The notes beneath the pieces are model-generated. The model ran no database searches. It had not been told where the DNA came from and saw only the letters and a list, made by a program, of their open reading frames with translations. Position numbers and translations under genes: made by a program. From NCBI RefSeq assembly GCF_002221505.1, contig NZ_CP011037.1, forward strand, positions 186,001 to 250,000: a stretch of DNA of 64,000 nt, in the 5' to 3' direction. Shown here piece by piece: positions 37,820 through 46,436 of the stretch; the stretch's first letter is position 1; every line of letters begins with the position of its first letter. Source of the DNA: Pseudoalteromonas nigrifaciens (lineage in GTDB: Bacteria > Pseudomonadota > Gammaproteobacteria > Enterobacterales > Alteromonadaceae).

Positions 37820-39281
37820 TAATTACTTCTCCAAGTCGGTAAAATTGCTCAAACACATCATGGTACTGCTTACTTATGGCATCTCGTTTTGGGCGATTAT
37901 TTGTTGTTAATAATCCTTGTTGCACACTTAATGGGGCAGCTAAACGATGCCACTTTTGAATTCGAGCATAGTCGGGTAGTTGTTTATTAATTGCGTTAAT
38001 GTATTGAGCTAACACTGGGTTACTTAGCTTTGTATCGGCGTAAATAATGGCACTCAGAAAAGGTCGCCCCTCACCAAACACAACCGCTTGTAAAATACCG
38101 CTTTGACTGAGTAATAGTGATTCAGGCCACTCGGCACTGATGTTGCGCCCCATGCTGGTAATAATTAGGTTTTTTAATCGGCCTTTAATAAATAAGGTAT
38201 TTTGATGCTGCTCGACTAGATCACCGGTTCCATACCACTGTTTTTTGTTGTGAGGTTGATGGTTTAAGTAGCCTAAAAACAAATCGCCTTTTATAAAAAG
38301 CTGGCCATTTTCAATTTTGGTTTGAATATGAGGTAACACAGAGCCTGCACTTTGGCGGTTATCGTTTGTGGGGGTATTTAAACTCACTACAGATGCCGCC
38401 TCAGACAGCCCATAACCTTGATACACCGGTAAGTTTAAGCTACGCGCTTTAACTATTAGCATTTCGCTGACAAGCGCTCCACCCACTGCAATAAACTGCA
38501 ACGAACTAGGCGGTTGCCAACCTTGCTCAGCAAAAGTAACTAAGCATGCTAATAGTTCAGGTACTAAAATAAGCGTATTTGGCTTAACTTTATCAATAGC
38601 AGCAATAAGCTGTGCGGGCTGTTTTAATGCAGTTCCAACAAAGCCTAATTCATTTAATGGTATTAAGTGTACTGTACCGCCACTTTTTAAAGGGGCATAC
38701 ACACCAGCTATATTTTCAAGCAATACAGCTAGTGGCAATAAACATAAATGAACAGGCTTTTTAATATTAATTTTATCGCAAAGAGATTGAGCTACCTGCA
38801 TTTGGCTCTTTGCAGATAAACACACGCCCTTTGGCTGCCCAGTTGAGCCTGATGTAAATGTTACTTTTTGAGTTTCAGGAAAGTAACTGTTCGGTTTAGC
38901 CACAACTATTTCGTAAATATATAACGTGTAAAGTTCAAACACAGTAATAGAGGCAACAGGCTCCTCAAGTAAATGGTTTAGCGTGTCGCTAATAAATAAA
39001 TTAGCGCCGCATTGCACTAATACATATTGAGTTTGTTGTTCACTGAAAAAGTGAGCAATTGGCACAGCCACTTTATTAGAAACCGCTGTAGCAGCATCAA
39101 TAACAAGCCAAGCGGGTGTATTATCAAGCTTATAAGCGATACCTTTGCCGCTAAAGCCTTGTAGTATTTTTACTACTTTTTGTATTTGCTGGTTAAACTC
39201 ATCGCCGTTAATTTCACGTGTTTGATCTTTATTATGGGCAATAATTAATGGCGATACTGAATGAGTATTATAGTAATTCAT
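37812..39281 (-). CDS. AMP-forming acyl ligase (ANL superfamily)
   Basis: A 489-residue adenylate-forming enzyme that should activate a carboxylic acid as acyl-AMP and transfer it to CoA or a carrier protein. Motifs: T-F-T-S-G-S-T-G-Q-P-K-G at residues 141-152, Y-Q-G-Y-G-L-S-E-A near residue 292, Y-G-T-G-D-L-V near 350 and the C-terminal catalytic Lys in N-R-P-K-R-D-A near 472. The acid is probably a fatty or aryl acid, but the specificity cannot be read here. Its ATG overlaps the hemolysin-like gene by 4 nt (ATGA). Confidence 0.88.
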   Translation of the reverse strand: MNYYNTHSVSPLIIAHNKDQTREINGDEFNQQIQKVVKILQGFSGKGIAYKLDNTPAWLVIDAATAVSNKVAVPIAHFFSEQQTQYVLVQCGANLFISDTLNHLLEEPVASITVFELYTLYIYEIVVAKPNSYFPETQKVTFTSGSTGQPKGVCLSAKSQMQVAQSLCDKINIKKPVHLCLLPLAVLLENIAGVYAPLKSGGTVHLIPLNELGFVGTALKQPAQLIAAIDKVKPNTLILVPELLACLVTFAEQGWQPPSSLQFIAVGGALVSEMLIVKARSLNLPVYQGYGLSEAASVVSLNTPTNDNRQSAGSVLPHIQTKIENGQLFIKGDLFLGYLNHQPHNKKQWYGTGDLVEQHQNTLFIKGRLKNLIITSMGRNISAEWPESLLLSQSGILQAVVFGEGRPFLSAIIYADTKLSNPVLAQYINAINKQLPDYARIQKWHRLAAPLSVQQGLLTTNNRPKRDAISKQYHDVFEQFYRLGEVINE

Positions 39282-39943
39282 ACATTCACCAATGCATTTA
39301 CCAAAGAATTGATATTGCAGTGGTTTTGCTGCATCAAACTATAAAGCATTGGGGTATTTAATACTTGTTGGTGAGCTTGCTCTAGGCTCACAATGCATAC
39401 TGTTGGTTGGTTGGCGTAATAGCTGCCCCACTTTAATGGGTTCTCAACTACAAAACTGCTCGCAAGTGCAATTTCAGTACACGTAACACCAAGTAAGCGC
39501 AATAAAGCACGCACTTTGTTGGTTGCACAAAACACTAAATGTTTTGCCCCCACACTTTGCAGAGCTTCGTTAACAATAATAAAATGTGCAAGAGTTGCTC
39601 TTCGATTTGTAGAGCAGAGATTACCAAGTTCAAAAATTTTATTGCGAGAAATGCTCTCATCTAAAAAATCTTCAACGGGTGATGCTAAATATTGCTCAAT
39701 AAACAATGGCGAAGTTGCTTGCCTTAGCCCTAACGTGCACTTTCCTTGCTTGGTAACATATTGGCAAAGTAGTGGCATAAAAGAAGTAAGCTTAGCGTTA
39801 TACGCAACTAAAAAACCTTCTTTCACTGTGTTTTCGAGATTTTTTCGATGCACATCATCAATACGAGCACTAATAAACTGACTGTTATTTTGTGTTAAAC
39901 CTAATGATGTAGAAGTGTGGGCTAATTGCATAAGCTCGCTCAT
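39278..39943 (-). CDS. Thermostable-hemolysin family (GNAT-like) protein
   Basis: First gene of the operon. The 221-residue protein matches the family named after the Vibrio thermostable delta-hemolysin: F-I-S-A-R-I near residue 23, Y-N-A-K-L near 48, Y-L-A-S-P-V-E then F-E-L-G-N-L-C-S near residue 116 and A-N-x-G/K-R-A-L-L-R-L-L-G near residue 155. The fold belongs to the acetyltransferase/autoinducer-synthase clan, and there is no signal peptide, so an intracellular acyltransferase role is more likely than pore formation (inference). Confidence 0.82.
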   Translation of the reverse strand: MSELMQLAHTSTSLGLTQNNSQFISARIDDVHRKNLENTVKEGFLVAYNAKLTSFMPLLCQYVTKQGKCTLGLRQATSPLFIEQYLASPVEDFLDESISRNKIFELGNLCSTNRRATLAHFIIVNEALQSVGAKHLVFCATNKVRALLRLLGVTCTEIALASSFVVENPLKWGSYYANQPTVCIVSLEQAHQQVLNTPMLYSLMQQNHCNINSLVNALVNV

Positions 39944-39972
39944 TTAAACCTGTTTATATTTCAGGGTTTAAA

Positions 39973-40002
39973 CTTAACGAGTGAAACTTAAAGAAAACTT
40001 AA
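39973..40002. promoter_or_regulatory. CTTAA direct repeats upstream of the ten-gene operon
   Basis: CTTAA occurs at 39973, 39987 and 39998. The last two, CTTAAA-N5-CTTAAG, have the 11-bp period of PmrA/QseB-type sites. They lie 30-60 nt before the start codon of the first gene. A hexamer TATAAA at 39953-39958 (minus strand) and a weaker TAAGTT at 39971-39976 are possible -10 boxes. Confidence 0.55.
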
Positions 40003-40152
40003 GAAATTTAATTTAAATGAAAAAAGCGCCTAACCACTACAATACAGATTAAGAGTAGAGCCTGCTTCTATTTATAAGTGATTCTATTACTTTTGGTTGG
40101 ATGACCGAGTGGACTCGAAATACCGACTCTAGCATGTCAAGGCTTTTTTAGA

Positions 40153-40680
40153 TTAATTTATAGCTGTACTTTTTGGTTGATAATGGTTTTGTTGCATAAA
40201 ATCTTCTAAAAACCATGCAGCAAACTCGTGTCGGCCTTCTACATCGGCTTTGCTGTAAATATCGGAAGCTTGTTGACGGACGGTTTTTTCTTTTGTGCTT
40301 CTTAGCGCGCTTATTTCTTTAAAGCTTAGGCCTTTAAGTAACAACATGGCGACTTCTTGCTCACTGCGTGTCAATGCCCACTGTGAAAACTGGGTTTGAA
40401 TAACGCCACTGTATTCATGGCGCGCATCCATCATTGTTTGTGATATGTTTTTAAGTTCTTTTTTTGAATGAGCTAATTTTTGTTTCAGCACATTGATATT
40501 GGCGGTACTCGAACGAATATCTCTAAATAAGTAAATAGCACCGGCTGCGGAAATGGCAACGATTAAGCTCTCAGAAAAAATATGCCACAGTGGTACTCCT
40601 AGTTTCAAATCTATTATCACATCAAAAAAGTTTAGCACCATTATTATTAACAAGGTGGCTGCGATTAACTTGTCTTTCAT
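40153..40680 (-). CDS. Membrane-anchored LuxR-type regulator
   Basis: A 175-residue protein with two N-terminal transmembrane helices (residues about 5-25 and 31-52), a short coiled coil and a C-terminal LuxR/GerE helix-turn-helix: A-L-T-R-S-E-Q-E-V-A-M-L-L-L-K-G-L-S-F-K-E-I. ATG 40680 has AGAGGA 5 nt before it, whereas the longer frame to 40806 lacks any site and has unconserved residues. It is divergent from the RND pump genes and could regulate them or the operon on its other side. Confidence 0.85.
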   Translation of the reverse strand: MKDKLIAATLLIIMVLNFFDVIIDLKLGVPLWHIFSESLIVAISAAGAIYLFRDIRSSTANINVLKQKLAHSKKELKNISQTMMDARHEYSGVIQTQFSQWALTRSEQEVAMLLLKGLSFKEISALRSTKEKTVRQQASDIYSKADVEGRHEFAAWFLEDFMQQNHYQPKSTAIN

Positions 40681-40838
40681 TAAATCCTCTATTATCAATT
40701 GTTTATAAATACAATGGACATATGTCCCATACCGTGAGTCACGCTTTTTTTGGGTACGTACGGCGTTTGCCTGATGATTTAACAGTCTAAAAAAGTCATG
40801 GTTCATTCTATGAAATTAATCAAATGTGAACAAACGCA

Positions 40839-41915
40839 ATGCTGTTAAATTTTACAACAAAAATTCTTCACTTTTTACGTATTCAATATACGTTATTTTT
40901 ATTCTTTATGGTGGCTTTATTAACACTTATCCCTGTGCATGCTTCACAAAATTTAGCACCTGTAGAGCTTTCTTCACTCAGTGGTTTTGATGTCGAATTT
41001 GCGCCAATTCAAAAAACAGAGTTTATTAACGGGCAAAGTTTAATTGGTGAAGTCAATTTCAAACCCGGGGTCAATTACACGGTGCTGTTTGCGTTTGATG
41101 TACAGCAGGTTCGTTACTTATACCCTAACGGCAGCATGGTAGAAAAGGGCGCCACTATCGCAAGCGTTGAGGGCAGCGATGTACACCATTTTTTAGATGC
41201 CTATCAATCAGCAAAAGACATGCTCGCTATTACTAAAAGCCATTACGACATAAACCAACAGCACTTAAAAAACAAAATAATAAGAAGCTCTGAATGGGTT
41301 GAAATTACTAAAAGCTATTTTGAAGCCAAGCTAAATTTTGAACATATGCAACATCAAATGGCATTTTTAAACATTGATGATAATGAAAACGTGACCTTAG
41401 TGAGTCCAAAAACGGGCATTTTAAAACTCACTAATGAGTCGGGAAACCGTGTGATGGGTGACACCGCGTTTGATATTATCGATGCAAGTAGTATTCGCGT
41501 TAAGATTAATGTCCCCCTTAGTTTTACCAACACGTTAGCGCATTTTAAGCTGTCACAAAATTGCAGCTTAAATATTGAGAGCTATGACAGTATTGTAGAT
41601 AAATACCATCAAATAGTATGGGCGTCGCTAAGCTCGAATGAGTGCCAGCTGACACTGGGGCAAACCATCAAAGTCACACCGGTAAATAAATTAACAGGCT
41701 TTAAAATAGCAAAGTCAGCGGTGTTTGAATTTGAAGATGTTAATTACATTGCTTTAAAATCTGGCGATAACCTTGAGTTACTGCCGATTGAGCTCAAAGG
41801 TACACAAGGCAAAGACTACGTGTTTACTGCCAATAAAAACCTAGATGATCAGAAGATACTAATAAGCTCGGTAAGTGCGCTACAAGGTATGTTGCTTCAC
41901 TTAGGGGGAGAGTAA
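40839..41915 (+). CDS. RND efflux periplasmic adaptor (CusB/CzcB-like)
   Basis: Membrane-fusion subunit that joins the RND pump to an outer-membrane channel. The 358-residue protein has an N-terminal membrane/signal segment ending H-A-S-Q, a barrel-sandwich domain around Y-L-Y-P-N-G-S-M-V-E-K-G-A-T-I-A-S-V-E-G, a helical hairpin of about 65 residues and a second half-motif G-I-L-K-L. The stop is directly followed by the ATG of the pump gene. No His/Met-rich N-terminal metal site is seen. Confidence 0.87.
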   Translation: MLLNFTTKILHFLRIQYTLFLFFMVALLTLIPVHASQNLAPVELSSLSGFDVEFAPIQKTEFINGQSLIGEVNFKPGVNYTVLFAFDVQQVRYLYPNGSMVEKGATIASVEGSDVHHFLDAYQSAKDMLAITKSHYDINQQHLKNKIIRSSEWVEITKSYFEAKLNFEHMQHQMAFLNIDDNENVTLVSPKTGILKLTNESGNRVMGDTAFDIIDASSIRVKINVPLSFTNTLAHFKLSQNCSLNIESYDSIVDKYHQIVWASLSSNECQLTLGQTIKVTPVNKLTGFKIAKSAVFEFEDVNYIALKSGDNLELLPIELKGTQGKDYVFTANKNLDDQKILISSVSALQGMLLHLGGE

Positions 41916-44900
41916 ATGTTAAACCAGCTTATTAAGTTTTCACTTACTCAGCGTTTGTTTGTTAGTATTTTTGTTATTGTTGCTATGGCCATTGGCGCTA
42001 AATCTTGGTTAAGTATTCCGGTGGATGCTTTTCCAGAAATATCGCCCACCCAAGTTAAAATAGTTTACAAATTACCCGGCATGAACGCCCTTGAAATAGA
42101 ATCGCAAGTAACACGGGTGATTGAAACCGAATTACTGGGTATTCCGTCACAGCAAATGCTGCGCTCTACTACTAAATATTCTATTACGGATATTACCATT
42201 GACTTTAAAGAGGGCACCGACATTTATTGGGCCCGTCAGCAAGTTAATGAGCGTTTATTAAATATTTTGCCCACCTTGCCCAGTAATATTAGTGGCGGCA
42301 TGGCGCCAATGAGCACGCCTTTGAGCGAGGTGTTCATGTTTACTATAGAAAGTACTCACTTATCGCTGATTGAAAAAAGAGAGCTTTTAGATTGGCAAAT
42401 TCGTCCATTGCTGCGCACTGTAACCGGCGTTGCAGATGTGAATAGTCTTGGCGGCTTTTCAAAAACCTATGAAATACTTCCCAACACCTTATTGATGCAA
42501 CAGCATCAAGTTAGCTTTGATGAAATGAAGTTAGCAATCACGCAAACGAATCAAAACGGTGGCATAGGGCGCTTAGAAAAAGGCAACGACACTTTTATTT
42601 TGCGCACTGAGGGCAAATACACCGATATAACCGCCATTGAAAATACTGTGATTAAGTCCACTCAAAATAAGGTTATTCGGTTAAGTGATATTGCCACGGT
42701 ACACGTTGGCAGTTTAACCCGTTATGGCGCAGTCACTAAAAACAGTGAAGAGGCGGTACAAGGGCTTATAATTGCGCTTAAAAATAGTAATACAGCGCAA
42801 GTTGTTGAAGATGTAAAAGATAAACTTCGCACCATTGAAGCTTCATTACCGCAAGGCACAAAAATTAATGTGTTTTACGACCGCTCTAACTTAATAAATA
42901 CCGCAATTAGCACCATTACCAGCGCATTAGGCCAAGCTATCATTTTAGTGATAGTGCTACTAGCCTTGTTTTTAGGCGATATTCGCTCTTCATTGGTGGT
43001 ATCTTTGTCTTTACCTATGTCGGCATTGCTGACGTTTATAATGATGAATCAGTTTGATTTATCGGCTAATTTAATGAGTTTAGGTGGCTTAGTGATTGCC
43101 ATTGGTATGCTGGTGGACTCATCGGTAGTTATTGTTGAAAACATAGTAAATCGGCTGGCTAATAATCAGCACCTCCCTCGGCTGCATGTTATTTATCGCG
43201 CATGTAAAGAAGTCGCGACGCCAGTGTTTTCAGGCACAATCATTATAATTATCGTGTTTTCACCGCTATTAATGTTAACAGGGCTAGAAGGCAAGTTATT
43301 TACCCCAGTGGCGTTAACTATCGTGTTTGCCATGCTAAGTGCGCTGTTGTTGTCGTTAACGGTTATTCCAATTTTAGCCTCGTTGTTATTAAAAAATGAA
43401 CCCGTAACCCAACCTAAAATGGTGACGCTATTACAAGGCTTTTATACTAAAACACTTGCCCAAGCAATTAAAAAGCCGGTGGCTATTAGTGTTATATCAG
43501 TCGCTGTTTTAGTGCTCAGTGGGGTGTTATTTCAGGGGCTTGGCAAAAGCTTTATGCCCGTTTTAGATGAAGGCGACATTATTGTGCAACTGGAAAAATC
43601 GCCGAGTATTTCCTTGCAAGCCTCGCTGGATATCGATAAACAAATTGAAGCCACACTGCTAAAAAACACCCCAGAAATCGTACAAATTGTTGCCCGTACC
43701 GGCTCCGATGAACTCGGGCTTGATCCTATGGGGTTAAACGAAACCGATGTGTTTATGGAATTAGCACCAAAAGATACGTGGCGTTTTGACTCCAAAGCGC
43801 TGCTAATCGAGGATATTCGACAAACACTTACGCAATTTCCAGGGGTAAATATTGGCTTTACTCAGCCAATACAAATGCGGGTATCAGAAATGCTCACCGG
43901 TGGTACCGGTGATATTTCGATTAAAGTATTTGGTAATGATATTGCGACACTTGCCTCATTAGCTGAAAAAATCACTGCACTTGCCACTAATATTGACGGC
44001 GCAAGTGATGTGCAAATGGCGCTTATTGAAGGGGGTAAATACGTAAATATTAAACTTATTCCTGAGGTTGCTAGTCAGTTTGGTTTAACCACCGAAGGAT
44101 TAAGCGATTATTTAAAGTCGCAATTAGAAGGCTTGCAGGTATCGGCACTTCAAGAAGGAAACCGCGTGATCCCAATTGTGTTTAATGCACAAAAAAGCGA
44201 AAGCGCAGCACACTTTGAGTTATCGTCAATGAGCGCATTAAAGCAAAAGCTAATTTTAATGCCCGACAACAGCCTACTACCACTTGAAGAGGTGGCTAAT
44301 ATTAGCTTTAAAACGGGGCCATTGTTAATAGAGCGAGAAAAAGCAAAACGCTTTGCTTCTGTAAGCGTTAATGTGGATAACCGCGATGTGGTTAGTTATG
44401 TGAATGAACTGGAAGCTAAAATTAATAGCAGCATAAAATTACCCAGTGGTTTTACCTTGTCGTTTGGTGGCGAATTTGAAAGCCAGCAACGTGCAACACA
44501 AAACTTGCTGGTGCTTATTCCGGTGGCATTAATACTGATTTTCATTATTTTATTTACCACGTTTAAATCGTTATCTAAATCAACGCTGATAATTGCTAAT
44601 ATTCCGTTTGCGTTAATGGGGGGAGTGATTGCCCTGTTTATTAGTAACGAATACCTCTCGGTGCCTGCATCGGTTGGTTTTGTTGCTTTACTTGGCGTAG
44701 CGGTACTCAATGGTATTGTGATGATCAGCCACTTAGAGCAAATGAAAATGTTTTCTGCCAATGTAATGCAGCGCATTTTAGATGGCGCAAGCAGACGCCT
44801 TCGCCCAGTGTTAATGACAGCCACAACCGCAATGTTTGGTTTACTGCCACTGGTATTCGCTACCGGCCCTGGCGCTGAGATTCAAAAGCCATTGGCGATT

Positions 44901-44990
44901 GTGGTTGTTGGCGGGTTAATTACCTCAACAATTACAACACTTTATTTACTGCCTATCTTTTATGGTTGGTTGGAGAAAAAACATGGCTGA
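41916..44990 (+). CDS. RND efflux pump, heavy-metal (CusA/CzcA) branch
   Basis: A 1024-residue inner-membrane antiporter with the 12-helix RND layout: TM1 at residues 12-30, a large periplasmic domain, a TM2-TM6 block, a second periplasmic domain and a TM8-TM12 block. P-V-D-A-F-P-E-I-S-P and Q-V-N-E-R place it in the CusA/CzcA branch. In TM4 it reads A-I-G-M-L-V-D-S-S-V-V-I-V-E-N, with Ala where CzcA has its first Asp, closer to CusA. The metal or other substrate is not fixed by this. The next gene is a DUF3240 protein, often found beside such pumps; no outer-membrane factor gene is present. Confidence 0.9.
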   Translation: MLNQLIKFSLTQRLFVSIFVIVAMAIGAKSWLSIPVDAFPEISPTQVKIVYKLPGMNALEIESQVTRVIETELLGIPSQQMLRSTTKYSITDITIDFKEGTDIYWARQQVNERLLNILPTLPSNISGGMAPMSTPLSEVFMFTIESTHLSLIEKRELLDWQIRPLLRTVTGVADVNSLGGFSKTYEILPNTLLMQQHQVSFDEMKLAITQTNQNGGIGRLEKGNDTFILRTEGKYTDITAIENTVIKSTQNKVIRLSDIATVHVGSLTRYGAVTKNSEEAVQGLIIALKNSNTAQVVEDVKDKLRTIEASLPQGTKINVFYDRSNLINTAISTITSALGQAIILVIVLLALFLGDIRSSLVVSLSLPMSALLTFIMMNQFDLSANLMSLGGLVIAIGMLVDSSVVIVENIVNRLANNQHLPRLHVIYRACKEVATPVFSGTIIIIIVFSPLLMLTGLEGKLFTPVALTIVFAMLSALLLSLTVIPILASLLLKNEPVTQPKMVTLLQGFYTKTLAQAIKKPVAISVISVAVLVLSGVLFQGLGKSFMPVLDEGDIIVQLEKSPSISLQASLDIDKQIEATLLKNTPEIVQIVARTGSDELGLDPMGLNETDVFMELAPKDTWRFDSKALLIEDIRQTLTQFPGVNIGFTQPIQMRVSEMLTGGTGDISIKVFGNDIATLASLAEKITALATNIDGASDVQMALIEGGKYVNIKLIPEVASQFGLTTEGLSDYLKSQLEGLQVSALQEGNRVIPIVFNAQKSESAAHFELSSMSALKQKLILMPDNSLLPLEEVANISFKTGPLLIEREKAKRFASVSVNVDNRDVVSYVNELEAKINSSIKLPSGFTLSFGGEFESQQRATQNLLVLIPVALILIFIILFTTFKSLSKSTLIIANIPFALMGGVIALFISNEYLSVPASVGFVALLGVAVLNGIVMISHLEQMKMFSANVMQRILDGASRRLRPVLMTATTAMFGLLPLVFATGPGAEIQKPLAIVVVGGLITSTITTLYLLPIFYGWLEKKHG

Positions 44991-45288
44991 ACAGTTACTT
45001 TTTACCCTAAATGTACCCACAAACATAAAAGATGAAGTGGTTGATATATTAATTGGCATAGACTGCATTACCGGCTTTAACTTAAAAAACATTGAAGGCT
45101 ACAGCAAGGAGCACAGTGAATTTGATATTGCTGAGCAAGTAGAAGGGCATCGCAGCTTTTATCAGTTTGAGGTGCATATATTATTAGCGCAGCTACAAAT
45201 TATCAAAACAGCATTAAGCCCTGTATGCCAACACACATCATTAAAATACTGGGTTACGCCTATATATGAAAGCGGGCGTCTTAGATAA
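44983..45288 (+). CDS. DUF3240 family protein
   Basis: A 101-residue soluble protein of the DUF3240 family, encoded next to CusA/CzcA-type pumps in many proteobacteria. The fold resembles PII-like proteins (inference from similar context), which could sense a small ligand. ATG 44983 is chosen with GGAGA about 7 nt upstream; it overlaps the end of the pump gene by 8 nt, so it is co-translated. Confidence 0.8.
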   Translation: MAEQLLFTLNVPTNIKDEVVDILIGIDCITGFNLKNIEGYSKEHSEFDIAEQVEGHRSFYQFEVHILLAQLQIIKTALSPVCQHTSLKYWVTPIYESGRLR

Positions 45289-45327
45289 TTAATACCCTTA
45301 TAGTTAGATCATGATATGTATATTTAG

Positions 45328-45480
45328 TTAGGGGCTCTCTACACGGTCAGATACATAAAAGTCGTCAATATCAGCTGCTGGGTTATTGGATTCTGCCTTA
45401 TTGATGTTATCAATAACTTTTTCTAACTCTCCAGCTGAAAGAGATTGGAACGCTCGCTTAAGCCGGGAGATGATGCCTGA
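45328..45480 (-). pseudogene. Gene remnant, C-terminal fragment
   Basis: On the minus strand a 50-codon frame without a start (R-L-K-R-A-F-Q-S-L-S-A-G-E-L-E-K-V-I-D) ends at a TAA at 45328. A stop lies just upstream in the same frame at 45487, so it cannot be expressed as it stands. Its family is unclear; it borders directly on the integrase fragment. Confidence 0.4.
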
Positions 45481-45775
45481 GCTTTTTTATTCTGCATTGA
45501 TATGTTCTGAGCGATGAAGCTGCAAATTTGGTAGGTGCGGTGTTATGGCGCTCTATTAAGCTTTGTTCAGTAAGCTTACGCGCTTTTGCTATCGTTAATT
45601 CAGGTACTTCACCTAATTTGGTATTGGCTATGCCAGATGGTTTAGGGAAATTAGAATAGAAAATGGCTGTACCAGACTTGGTGAAAATTAGTCGAATATG
45701 GTGTTGTGCTTCGTATTTCGATAATTTTTTAGTCCGACTAGATTTAAGGCCTTGTTTTCCAATGCTTTTTCTTCA
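45458..45775 (-). pseudogene. Tyrosine-recombinase (integrase) N-terminal fragment
   Basis: A minus-strand frame of about 105 codons, open from 45772 to a stop at 45458, has no start codon and reads S-S-R-T-K-K-L-S-K-Y-E-A, then I-F-T-K-S-G-T-A-I-F-Y-S-N, then K-L-G-E-V-P-E-L-T-I-A-K-A-R-K-L-T-E-Q. This is the arm-DNA-binding (DUF4102) pattern of phage/island integrases: G-x-K-x-F, L-G-x-x-P-E-L-S-L-A-x-A-R. The catalytic domain is absent. It marks a lost mobile element. Confidence 0.6.
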
Positions 45776-46017
45776 AAAAATATGATATTTTGAGCCAGCG
45801 TAGCACACCGATTTATGTGCTGCATAGAAAACGGCGGTTTGAGCTGATTCCATTCTATTTTTGCCTTAGTGTACTGAGCCTTGGTAAGTGTTGATAAAGA
45901 GTTTTTCACTTTGTTGTAACCTATATAAATAAAGGCCTTACGGCTATTTTTATTGATTAAGATCAACAAAGAAATAGAGAGAAATAGGCATAATTCGCGG
46001 CTGTAATTTACACCCAA
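45688..46017 (-). CDS. Doubtful small ORF beside the integrase remnant
   Basis: A 109-codon frame. Its last 25 codons run in a different frame over the integrase fragment, so they carry no signal of their own; the middle (L-T-K-A-Q-Y-T-K-A-K-I-E-W-N-Q-L-K-P-P-F-S-M-Q-H-I-N-R) could be a real small protein or part of the same decayed element. No family recognised. Confidence 0.25.
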   Translation of the reverse strand: MGVNYSRELCLFLSISLLILINKNSRKAFIYIGYNKVKNSLSTLTKAQYTKAKIEWNQLKPPFSMQHINRCATLAQNIIFFEEKALENKALNLVGLKNYRNTKHNTIFD

Positions 46018-46165
46018 AAGTAAAACGGTGTGTTAGGAATGTGTGCTACGATTTAATGAAAAATAAAGGTTTATTATTGAACTGGACTTGTATTAAAAGT
46101 AGTCAAAAAACATTTAATTTAACTCTATATTTATGTTTTATAATGATTTTAATTAGAAAGGCTAA

Positions 46166-46420
<255 letters not shown>

Positions 46421-46436
46421 GTAATTTGAAGCTAAC

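Noticed and set aside
39278..39943. Hemolysin gene as a pore-forming toxin
   Set aside because: The family name is historical; no signal peptide or pore-like segment, and the fold is acetyltransferase-like.
40081..40150. tRNA-like wording (gttggatgaccgagtgg) near 40095
   Set aside because: No cloverleaf with TψC arm (GGTTCGA) or acceptor stem could be built.
44396..44824. 142-codon minus-strand ORF inside the RND pump gene
   Set aside because: Mirror frame of conserved membrane codons; no independent signal.
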